In this document: piece by piece, positions 37,695 to 46,800 of the stretch
How the letters are laid out: every line of letters begins with the position of its first letter
Position numbering within the stretch: position 1 is the first letter of the stretch
NCBI GenBank assembly: GCA_024364735.1
Contig: JAGFNQ010001634.1
Location: 124,001-188,000 of the forward strand
DNA length: 64,000 bases
Source: Boesenbergia rotunda
Taxonomy: Eukaryota; Streptophyta; Magnoliopsida; Zingiberales; Zingiberaceae
Direction of reading: 5' to 3'
The notes under the pieces: model-generated
Databases searched by the model: none
What the model was told of the DNA's origin: nothing
The model's input: only the letters and a program-made list of their open reading frames with translations
Translations under genes and position numbers: made by a program

Positions 37695-38628
37695 TGTAAG
37701 TACGCCTGGTTGATTTTGATATGACCAACCGATTTAAGTTAGGTCCTGGTTTGTTTAATCCCTGTGTCTAAGTGTACAGGAACTTAGGAGCACAGGAAGT
37801 CGAGCAGAAGACACAGCGGTCGAGAAGGATGACACGGAAAGGAAGCTGACGAGCTCGGTGCATCCAAGAGATGCGGAACTCTGCGGAAGAGTACGTCGGT
37901 GGAGAGAGAAGGATGCATGCGGTGTCCGAGGGACGAGAAGCAGGGAGGAAGGATGCTCGAGGGGCGAAATGCCGGAATCGGGTTCGGGTGAGCCTAACTC
38001 TGGTTAGCTAGAAATCACCTAAGAAGGCGAAGCAAGTCAAGCCAGAGACTGGTCAGCATCGGCTGACCAAGATGATTGTTGGGCGCCCGTAAGCTCATGA
38101 GCGCCTAGGAGTTCGAGTGCCTGAGCACTAGGCGCCCAAGCACTTAGGTGCCTGTGTGGTATCAGGCGCCCAAGAAGGCTAATTCTAGTTGTTTGCGATC
38201 GTTGCCTTTGGATAAAGTTTCGGACCATGTGTTAGGCACCCAAGACCTCTCGGGCGCCCTGTAACTGGATGTCAGCAAATGGATAATTTTCACCAGGGCT
38301 ATAAATAGACCCCTGAAGCTCAGTTTCAATAATCCAACACATTCTAAGCAATATTAAACTAGTTCATTGTATTGCTTTCTTCTTTTTCTGAGCATTCCAC
38401 GTGTAAGAGGTTTCTCCGCCCAAAGGAGATATATTCAGAAGAATCGAGCTATATTCAACCTTGGATTAGCAACCTCCCTGGTTGCAATCCAAGTAAATCC
38501 GATTGTCTCTCTCTTTCAGTTTGCTCTATTTATTTTATGATTATTATTTCTGCTTAGACTAACAAATATCTTTGTCAAAGTTAGACAAAAGATTCATTTT
38601 CATTTTTAGGGGCAACTCACCCCTTCTT
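37695..38628 (+). repeat. LTR E, related to D and C, truncated by element B
   Basis: It starts TGTAAGTACGCCTGG and runs collinear with the D LTR read on the minus strand. Palindromes on GGGCGCCC and AGGCGCC lie at 38080-38265, then TATAAATA at 38300-38307 within CAGGG/CCCTG arms. It stops at GGGGCAACTCACCCC, a few tens of bases short of its expected end, exactly where the element B LTR begins. Confidence 0.75.
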
Positions 38629-39739
38629 TGTTGGGGCAATCGGCCCAAGTATGATCAGGAGGATCATGAGTTTTGATGTGTGTGTCAATATGATTATGTT
38701 AGGGTTTTATGTTGATCTAATATGTGTATGTGAGTGTGCAGGGTTGCAGGATACACATACACTTGGTTGGATGTCTTCAAGTACGGTGAAGGGTGGCATG
38801 GAGGCAAGCCGTGAGCTTATGTGCGCATCCGAGGGACCATGGATAAAATAGGGACGATGAGCCAAGGGAAGCGAACTTCGAGGCGTACGTGAAGGATGAC
38901 ATGGAGGCAAGCAAGAGCTTGTGTGCACATCTGAGGGGCGAGGGTCAAAGTCGAAGAGGGCTTGAAGGTAACAGGTCGAGGCTACTGGAGCAAGGACGAT
39001 GAGCCGAGGGACGTGGACTTCGAGGCATGTGTGAAGGATGGCATGGAGGCAAGCCGAGGGCTTGTGTGTGCATCTGAGGGACGGGAGCCGAAGACGAAGA
39101 GGGCGCGAAGGCAACAGATTGAGGCTGTTGGATGAAGAGCCAACCAGGTCGTGAGGGTCCGAGTGCTGAGGGAATTATACTCGGGAACTAAGTCGTAAGG
39201 GTTCGAATACGGAGATAAATGTACTCGGGAAGGGTAACCCTGGACTTAGGGATGGACCAGTCAACTGATCCAGGATCAGTCGACTAGTGTGACGGGAATT
39301 TGAAGAGTCAGGCTGTGACTTTCGAATTCCAAAATACCAGTCGACTGGTAACGGTCATATTCAGCCTCGAGCTCTATTTAAGAGAGCTCGTTTAAGGCTG
39401 GTTCTCCTTGGCGAAACTTGCTTGGTTAAAGCTGGTTAGTAGCCTACAGTGCTCAGGGATTGTCCAAGGTTTGTGGTGAGGTTTCTCCACCACATAGAGC
39501 GACAAGAGCTAGCCGGAGGTGCTCCGGGGAATCATCCACCGAAGAATCGGGATCGTCCACCTTATGGACAGCCGTGGAGTAGGAGTTTCATCTCCAAACC
39601 ACATAAATCGGTGTGTTCTATTAGTTGTTAGTTTTATTTTCATTTTCATTGTGTTTCCGCTTGCGCACTAACAACTTGTAGGAAGAAAGTTTGAAAAAGT
39701 GCTATTCACCCCCCTCTAGCACATGGTAAGATCCTAACA
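38629..39739 (+). repeat. 5' LTR of copia element B, with GTCGAC hairpins
   Basis: It begins TGTTGGGGCAATCGGCCC, ends GATCCTAACA, and is followed by AGTGGTATCAGAG (39740-39752), the Met-tRNA primer site. It shares its start with the LTR of element A, and its body with A through the GGCATGGAGGCAAGC blocks (38790-39120, a tandem array of about 100-bp units). A near-perfect palindrome lies at 39259-39285 (AGTCAACTGATCC / GGATCAGTCGACT) and ACCAGTCGACTGGT near 39340. The TATA-like TATTTAAG at 39375-39382 sits in the loop of CGAGCTCT/AGAGCTCG. Confidence 0.85.
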
Positions 39740-39806
39740 AGTGGTATCAGAGTGAAGGTTCGCTCGTCTACGGACTAACCGCCGAGAGAGCAAAAAGCTA
39801 GAGGAG

Positions 39807-40908
39807 ATGACGATTAAAGAAAAGTTGGGTGGTGACATCAACGTTCCACCTCCCTATGATCACGAGGATTTCGACTATTGGAGGATGCGGATGAAGACGT
39901 GGTTTGGCATGGATTGAGATTGTGTGATGATACTAGAAGAGTCATTCGAAACTCCAAGAGATAAACACGGGAAAACGATCCGACCAAGATATTGGACCAA
40001 GGAGCAACAAACACAATCGAAGGCAAATAAAAAGGTAATTGGAATATTACTTAATATTTTGCCTAATGATGTGTTGAGTGGTGTAGGTGAATACAAAAAT
40101 GCACATGAGTTATGGAACAAGATGGGAATATTTCATGAAAACCCTACACAAGCTCAAATAATATAAGAGCCAAAGGGAATAAGTTCAATGGTCCAAGAAG
40201 AGAAAGAAAAAAGTGAAAATTCATTCATATCATCAAGTGAAGTGACATAAGAAAGTGAGAGAACATCCACTTCATCAAGAGAAGAAGAAGAGGTCTCCAC
40301 TTCAAGAATTAAGGGGGAAGAGAGACCCTCTTCAATACCGGAGAAAGAAGAAACCTCAACCTCCACCAAAGCAAGGACAAAAGACCACATCATTTGCTTT
40401 GGATGCAACAAGAGAGGACACTACAAGGACAAGTGTCCATTAGGTAAAAAGGAGGTAAACCCTAAACCCAAGTCAATTCCTTTGAAATCTAATATGGGTT
40501 GTAGGGGAAAGGAAGGGAAAAAGCATATTAGATGCTTCACATGTAGAGAGCTAGGGCATTATCACACCAAATATCCAAGAAAAGGAGAACTCAAGAAATT
40601 GGAGCATTTGAGAAAGTGGAAAAAAGAAGAAAAGCTTATATCAAGGGGGAGCTACAAGGGTAAGGGAGGTAATCCTTAACTTTAAGAATGTTTCAAATTT
40701 CCCTATGTGTGCTAGAAATAATGAAAATTGCATGCCTATGCGTAATTTTGGTTTCAAGTATCATGATAAAAATAGAGTTACTATTGCGTGCCAAAATTCT
40801 AAGGAATCCATGTATCATGATAAATCCAGAACTTTTAGACCTAAGGACCAAGACATTAACTCTAAGAAAGGGAGACACATGTCTAGACAAATAGGTAGAT
40901 TTAGGAAT
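39807..40908 (+). pseudogene. Copia gag with two zinc knuckles, element B
   Basis: The ATG at 39807 gives MTIKEKLGGDINVPPPYDHE, DFDYWRMRMKTWFGMD and then a stop; the same frame continues TPRDKHGKTIRPRYWTKEQQ and KNAHELWNKM, with two further in-frame stops. An acidic Ser-rich linker follows, then a zinc knuckle CFGCNKRGHYKDKC (about 40398-40440). A second one, CFTCRELGHYHTKY (about 40533-40575), has its last Cys changed to Tyr. The gag is a different type from those of A, C and D even though the LTR start is shared with A. It ends where LTR F begins. Confidence 0.8.
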
Positions 40909-41929
40909 TGTTGGAACCCGGATGGCTAGAGAGGGGGGTGAATATAGCCAAACACTTGGACTTTAGGCATTTATCGAATTCTGCACTCAAACTTATCAGT
41001 AGCACAGCGGAAGAATCAATGGAAACAAAGAAGTGCAGAAAACAAAAACAGAAAACGAAGGCAAACAAGCACAACTATCAAGATCGCTAACAAGGAGGGT
41101 TTACAAGGTTCGGGGATAACTTGCCCCTACTCCTTGGCGTGCCCTTAAGGTGGGTGATCCCTTGATCGTCGGCAGATCAAGCCCCGGTTAACGCCGGATA
41201 GAAGACAACCTCCTTCTCGGTGGAGAAACCTCTCCACAGCGTTTCAATCACAGATATAGGTTTAAGCTCAATGAAACACAAAGAAAGATCTTACTTAGCA
41301 CTTAGCAAAGACAAGAACACAGCAAGCTCCCTCAGAGCTCTACCCAGCGACGATCTCACGCAAGAGCCTTCTCCTCGTGTCTTCTCGCTGTTGGACTCGG
41401 AGCTTCTTGTTCCTTCCTTCTAGCGCTCAAGTAATGAATGGTTGTTTCAAGATTGCAGTAGCTTGCTCAAGGTGATGAAATTTCAGAACACGCAAGCAAG
41501 TTGTGGAGAGCCCAAAGGCGCAGCAAGAACTCAATTCGCGAACTTTACTTCAAAGAAGCTTTCTTCCGCCCTTTTTGTTTCTCCACTCAGCATCAGGTGA
41601 CACCATCTCCTGCAGCCTCCAGCTGCTTCCCTGCCAACGCCAGCTACCACTGAGCTCTCCCTGGACTTCCTGAGCCTCCCTCAGCCAAGCTCCAGTCAGC
41701 AGCTCCAGTCTGCAGCTCCAGCCGTTGCAACCTGAGATGGAAAACGGACAAACCTGCTCCAAGGAAAGACCACCATTGACTCTCCTTGAGTGTTTGAATC
41801 CTTACCTGTCACCTGCAGCTTAATCAGTGTGTTAGAGCAGCATATCACCCAGCAAATCATATATCAGATGTTAAGTGCAGAGAATCGGATACGTTCAGAC
41901 GCGATCAGAGCGTCTGACAGTGCATTTTG

Positions 41930-42520
41930 AATTAAAGTGATCGGTCACCGGACCGATCAGAGAGTCTCCTGATCGGTCACCAGACCGATCAGGCTCTGTC
42001 CTAATCGGTCCCCAACGCTCAATTAGAAATCGCTATTTCTTTGGGACTCTCCTGGATCGATCACCAGACCGATCCCAGGTTGTGGATCGATCACCAGACC
42101 GATCCACCCCTTTATCGGGCGATTTCTGATCTTCGCAGTCCAAACCTCCTGATCGGTCACCGGACCGATCAGGGAGCCTCCTGATCGGTCACCAGACCGA
42201 TCAGGTCATGACCAGACATATCAGGCTCCGTCCTGATCGATCATAGAGAGGAACCCGCGATGCTGGATCGTTCTCCAGAACGATCTGCACAGTGATCCTG
42301 ATCGGTCACCAGACCGATCAGGAGCAGATCAGCAAGGGAACTCAACCTCACTGTTTGCTCCCTGATCGGTCACCAGACTGATCAGGAGCCAAGCAATGGG
42401 TGAAACGCATACTCCCTGATCGGTCACCAGACCGATCAGTCATCGCTGGATCGGTCACCAGACCGATCCACGAAGGAGCACCGTGCCAACTCCCTGATCG
42501 ATCACCAGACCGATCCAAGG
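41930..42520. repeat. Hairpin array, GATCGGTC type, LTR F
   Basis: More than ten inverted repeats, mostly GATCGGTC-ACCA-GACCGATC. Outer arms vary together: CCT/AGG at 41968-41993 against TGG/CCA elsewhere. At 42266-42285 both inner arms have changed, GATCGTTC-TCCA-GAACGATC. It is the same design as in LTR K. Confidence 0.9.
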
Positions 42521-42527
42521 GCTCCAA

Positions 42528-42876
42528 CCTAGCCCTCCAAGCTAGGGTTTCATCCACCTTAGCCCTCCAAGCTAAGGATTTTTCATCTAATCCTCCAAGT
42601 TGGGAATTTGCACCTAACCCTCCAAGTTAGGACTTTTCACCTAGCTCTCCAAGCTAGGACTTTTCACCCAACTCTTCCGGATTAGGACTTTTCCAAACCT
42701 AGCCCTCCAAGCTAGGACCTGACCCTCCAAGCCAGGACTTTTTCACCTAATTCTCCAAGTTGAGACTTTTCACCTAACCCTCCAAGTTAGGACTTTTCAC
42801 CTAGCCCTCCAAGCTAGGACTTTTCACCCAACCCTTCCGAATTAGGACTTTTTCAACACCTAGCCCTTCATTCACT
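42528..42876. repeat. Second tandem array of LTR F
   Basis: Units of about 27 bp built around CCTCCAA with paired arms: CCTAGC/GCTAGG (42528-42546), CCTTAGC/GCTAAGG (42557-42577), CCTAAC/GTTAGG (42613-42631), followed by ACTTTTCA spacers. Confidence 0.9.
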
Positions 42877-42879
42877 GTT

Positions 42880-43298
42880 TTCTTAGCCTCTTCCTTGACT
42901 ATATATTTTTTAAAGTTTTTCTCGTTCTTAGAAATATATAATTCTTTATAGGTCATTCGTTTTTTCCTTCACTTTCTCCTATATTTTGTCATTCCATCAC
43001 CAAGATTTCTTACTTGATGGTGCATGCCTCTGTGACTCACCAAGTATACTGTTGGCTACTGTTTTCAATTTTGATACCATCTTATCCTATGTAGTGTTAG
43101 AGTCGCCATGTATTTCAGTTAATTCTTGTACTCCTACTTTCTCCTTAAATATGTTTAGTTTCTCATTCTTTAACTTCCACCACTTAATTCTAGGAGCTGT
43201 GTATATTTTCTTTCTATTGATACTATTATTAAGGTGTATATCCAATACTACTAACCTATGTTGGGTAGTTAAGCTTTCTCCAAAATGACCTTACAATC
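42880..43298 (-). pseudogene. L1-type LINE ORF2 fragment
   Basis: The minus strand gives LVVLDIHLNNSINRKKIYTA, PRIKWWKLKNEKLNIFKEKV, then a stop, DKMVSKLKTVANSILGES and another stop before WN. This matches the spacer between endonuclease and reverse transcriptase in plant L1-like LINEs (the APRIKWWKLK and AxxILGES blocks). Only this piece remains, bounded by LTR F and the GY1 5' LTR. Confidence 0.7.
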
Positions 43299-43303
43299 TT
43301 TAC

Positions 43304-44320
43304 TGATCCGGTCGGGTAGCTTTCGGAGGAGGATCGGAGGCCCGGTCGGGTTCGATTGAGGATAACCCGGATCGGGAAAGACTAAGCGGGGTCATCCCCG
43401 ATCTTATGAGCAGGGCCTGAGGCTCGGCATAGAGAAGGGAGGTCAAGGCAAATAAGGCCTCGATTCGTGCTCATATGGTCGGAATCAAAGTCACCCGAGG
43501 TCGGCCACTCGAGGTTAGTCACCCGAGGTCTGCCACTCGGGGTCAGTCGCCCGAGGTCGGCCACTCGAGGTCGGTCACCCGAGGTCGGCCACTCGAGGTC
43601 GGCCATTCGAGGTCGGCCACTCGGGGTCGGTCACCCGAGGTCGGCCACTCGGGGTCGGTCACCCGAGGTCGGTCACTCGGGGTCGGTCACACGAGGTCGG
43701 CCACTCGGGGTCGGTCACCCGAGGTCAGCCGCTCGGGGGGAGTCGCCCGAGGTCGATCACTCGGCTCGATTGTCTCTAGCCGAGCGCCCTGAGTTCGCCC
43801 CACGTGTAGAGACTTATGACCCGAACTCACCCGACCGACCCAAGCTATGGTTCAGGGCGAGCCGACCGAGCGATAAAGGGATCCCCTCTGCAATAATAAG
43901 GTAGCAGACTTCTGACATAATCATCACCTGACACAACCGCCTGACAAAACCGCCTAACGTTAATGAGAATCTGAAGAGGCAGTCCAGACAGGGTGTCAGG
44001 CGGCTGTGGCAGTCTCACAGGGTCAGTAAAGCTGCCACAGGTTCAGTCTGATTAACTGGCTCATCCTTAATGAGACAGGACGTCTCTGACATGGCAGAGG
44101 GCTTTCCTCCCCCTATATAAACCCCCTTGTGGCTCTAGAAAGGGGATTGTTGCCAATTTGCAACCACACCACCACTTTGTGAGCTTCATTTTGGTCCGAG
44201 CCGAGTGACTTAAGCCTTGTCCACATTCGAGCCCGAGCCCGATCCCCCGAGTTACATCAGACCGGGTCATTTTGGTCAGACCGAGTCAGCCGGGCGAGAA
44301 CCGATCTTCGCTTGTCGACA
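43304..44320 (+). repeat. 5' LTR of gypsy element GY1
   Basis: It starts TGATCCGGTCGGGTAGC and ends CTTGTCGACA. A tandem array of about 15-bp words lies at 43490-43760 and TATATAAA at 44113-44122. The 3' LTR (55966-56711) is shorter, mainly from fewer array units. ORFs of repeated RGRSPEVGHS come from the array. Confidence 0.75.
43490..43760. repeat. Alternating CTCGAG/CCCGAGG array in the GY1 5' LTR
   Basis: About 17 tandem words of 14-16 bp such as CACCCGAGGTCGG, CACTCGGGGTCGG and CACTCGAGGTCGG. Neighbouring words can pair, for example CCCGAG-GTCGGCCA-CTCGGG at 43634-43653. Confidence 0.9.
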
Positions 44321-44330
44321 GGATCAAATT

Positions 44331-44346
44331 TGGCGCCGTCTGTGGG
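44331..44346 (+). other. Primer-binding site of GY1
   Basis: TGGCGCCGTCTGTGGG, the TGGCGCC-type primer site usual for plant Ty3/gypsy elements of the Tat/Athila group, ten bases after the LTR end. Confidence 0.8.
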
Positions 44347-44371
44347 AATACAGCCTGATCGAGAGCCGAAG

Positions 44372-45600
44372 ATGAGTGATTCCAATCGGGTGACCGTGAC
44401 TCTTTCGGAAGAAGACCTTGAGCTGCTAGTGGAAGCCAAAGCGAAGAAATTGGCTGCGGCACAACAGGCAGCCGCCCGACTCACTCAGGCAAGCCCAGTC
44501 GAGCACACTGCTCGTGTGGGCACTGAGGGAGGGGTTCGACAGGAGGACAGTCCTCATTTCCACCGGGCACTGTTTGGCCCGGCTGAGGGAGCAGGACAAT
44601 CGGACCCTCATGAAGCTACATCCAGCCATACCAGAGCTAACAAGGGGAAGGCTCCCCTTGTGCCGACCCCAACAGAGCGCACAGGGTTCCCCTTCTCCAG
44701 CCAAATCTTGCACAAGCCGCTGCCCAAGCATTTCCGACTCCCGTCCATCACTGAATATGGAGGAGCTGCTGATCCTGAAGAGCATTTAATGAAGTTTGAG
44801 AACGCTTCAATGCTGCATCAATATTCGGACGGGGTAAAATGCCGAGCCTTCCTGACCACTCTGGTCGGGCCGCCCAGCGATGGTTTGACAGATTGCCAGA
44901 GGGATCCGTAAGAGAATTTGCCGACTTTAAAAGATTGTTCCTCCATCATTTCGCGAGCAGCAAGAGACACCACAAAACCAGCCTCAACCTGTTTACCCTG
45001 AAGCAGGGCTCCAGAGAGCCCCTAAAAGCCTACATCCAAAGGTTTAATCAAGTTGCACTGGACGTACCCACTGCCACGTCTGAGGTGCTAGTCAGTGCTT
45101 TTGCGCAAGGTTTACAAGAAAGCGAGTTCTTCAGGTCCTTGATCCGAAAACCTCCGAAGGACTTTGAGAGCCTTCTGGGCAAAGCCAGTAAATATGTGGA
45201 TGTGGAAGAGGCACAAGCCGCCAGACGGCCGGAGGTCCGACCTGTGCCCGAGATTCCTCAGCATCACCAGAGAAGTGTGCCTCCTGGGGGACCCCTTAGA
45301 AGCCCCAGAGCTGTGGGGCACCGGCAAGGAGTTGAATGGGGCACCGACAAGGAGTTGAACGAGGAATAGTTCAGCAGGTAGCCCAGGGTTGCCTCCCTTC
45401 CAGATGGCAACCATACTGTTCTTTTCACAACAGCCATACTCATAACCTTCAAGATTGCTGGCAAGCTGGCCGAGGTCGGGGTCGTACCGGTCGAGGAAGT
45501 CCGAGAGGAGCCCACCATGGAGGTGGCCGTGGTCGGGGAAGAACATCGCCGAGCCCATCCGAGCCTCCTGCCCGACCGACCGCCCCTACCGCCAGATAGT
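44372..45600 (+). pseudogene. GY1 gag, frameshifted
   Basis: The ATG at 44372 gives MSDSNRVTVTLSEEDLELLV, a Lys/Ala-rich helix and KHFRLPSITEYGGAADPEEH. The frame shifts near 44875 and continues RWFDRLPEGSVREFADFKRL, LNLFTLKQGSREPLKAYIQR (retrotransposon gag domain). A short duplication (CACCGRCAAGGAGTTGAA twice, 45318-45360) is followed by another shift, after which YCSFHNSHTHNLQDCW forms the cysteine/histidine end. It is the coat protein of the element. Confidence 0.8.
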
Positions 45601-45763
45601 TGTTCCTGACCTCTGGCTCCACCGAGCACGGGAATGTCAGTGAAGAGCAAGCTAATCAACAGAATGCAGTGCACGGTCTATCAACGTAATTTCGGGTGGG
45701 CCCACCTATGGAGATTCCAATAGAGCTCGAAAGTCGCAGGTCCAACGTCTGGATATCTATCAA

Positions 45764-46087
45764 GTGGGCTGCAGTTCCACCCAAGCTCAGGGGCCACAAA
45801 TCAACTTCGGCCCCGCTGACCTACAAGGAGTGGAAGTGCCGCACGACGATGCCCTGGTCATCACGGCGGTCATAGCAAATTATCAGGTCCACCGGACCAT
45901 CGTGGATACCGGTAGTTCGGTCAATATTTTATACTTGAAGGTATTTGAGCAGCTGCAAATCGAAACTGCTGAGCTACAACCCGTGGCTACACCCCTGTTC
46001 GGATTCACCGGCAATGAAGTTCAACCCCTCGGTCAAATCAAACTAGCTATTTCACTTGGAGAGGAGCCCCTGAGGAGGACCAGATGA
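45764..46087 (+). pseudogene. GY1 aspartic protease
   Basis: Reads DALVITAVIANYQVHRTIVD and TGSSVNILYLKVFEQL; the DTGSS active site is at 45905-45919. It ends GEEPLRRTR at a stop at 46085; the next block (AILGRLTLNEFRAVAS) continues in another frame from about 46107. It matures the polyprotein. Confidence 0.85.
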
Positions 46088-46106
46088 TCTACCTTCCTGA
46101 TAGTAG

Positions 46107-46800
46107 ATGCACGGTTCAGCTTATAAAGCTATACTGGGTAGACTGACACTGAATGAATTCCGAGCCGTGGCTTCAACTTTCTATCTAAAGGTCAAGTTCC
46201 CGGTAGGGGATCAGGTCGGCGAGGCTAAAGGAGATCAGAAGGTCGCCCGCCGGTGTTACGTGGATGATGTTCGAGTGGAAGTAAGGAAGACCTTCCGAGC
46301 TCCGCCGTCCAATTGTAACATGGTGCAGTCCTTTCAGCCCTCCCCCTGGGCTGAGCTGATAGAAGAAAAGGAAGAAGTCCAGCTATTGCCTGACCTAGAA
46401 GAGACCAAAGTGAGAATAGCTCCTGGGCTACTGCCCGACCTCCGGCAACAGCTGATAGAATGTCTGACCCAGAACCAAGATGTGTTCACCTGGTCCCAGC
46501 AAGATCTGAAAGGGGTCAGGCCCGAGGTCATGGAGCACAAGCTGCACGTTTACCCAGACGCCCGACCTGTGAAGCAGAGAAAAAGAGACTTCAGCCCTGA
46601 GCAGAATAAGATTATCCAGGCCGAGGTGGAAAGGCTGCTGAAAGCAGGGCACATCCGAGAAGTGCAGTTCCCCGCCTGGTTGGCCAATGTGGTGCTGGTT
46701 TCCAAGCCGGGCGACAAGTGGAGGGTCTGCATCGACTTCAGAGACCTTAATAAAACTTGTCCTAAGGATTGCTACCCGCTCCCCGAGACTCCACCGCGGG
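46107..46800 (+). pseudogene. GY1 reverse transcriptase, N-terminal part
   Basis: Contains AILGRLTLNEFRAVASTFYL, FSPEQNKIIQAEVERLLKAG and VVLVSKPGDKWRVCIDFRDL, NKTCPKDCYPLP. A small deletion near 46790 removes the residues that usually follow CYPLP and shifts the frame to that of the ORF starting before DSTAGSELICMLDAYQGYHQ. Confidence 0.85.

Larger units (their letters stand above)
40909..42876 (-). repeat. LTR F with two inverted-repeat arrays, end missing
   Basis: On the plus strand it starts TGTTGGAACCCGGATGG and GAGAGGGGGGTGAATA; its relative is LTR G at 60726. A hairpin array lies at 41930-42520 and a second tandem array at 42528-42876. Its far end is missing: an L1-type LINE fragment replaces it from about 42880. 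No coding sequence is supported; the several short ORFs here run through the arrays. Confidence 0.7.

Noticed and set aside
42348..42630. Frames reading DRSGDRSGS on both strands
   Set aside because: They come from the GATCGGTC hairpin array of LTR F.
43467..43904. A 145-codon frame rich in RGRSPEVGHS
   Set aside because: It lies wholly in the tandem array of a gypsy LTR; the repeats, not a gene, keep it open.
45112..45674. Minus-strand frames opposite GY1 gag and protease
   Set aside because: They are shadows of the sense coding frame and match nothing.
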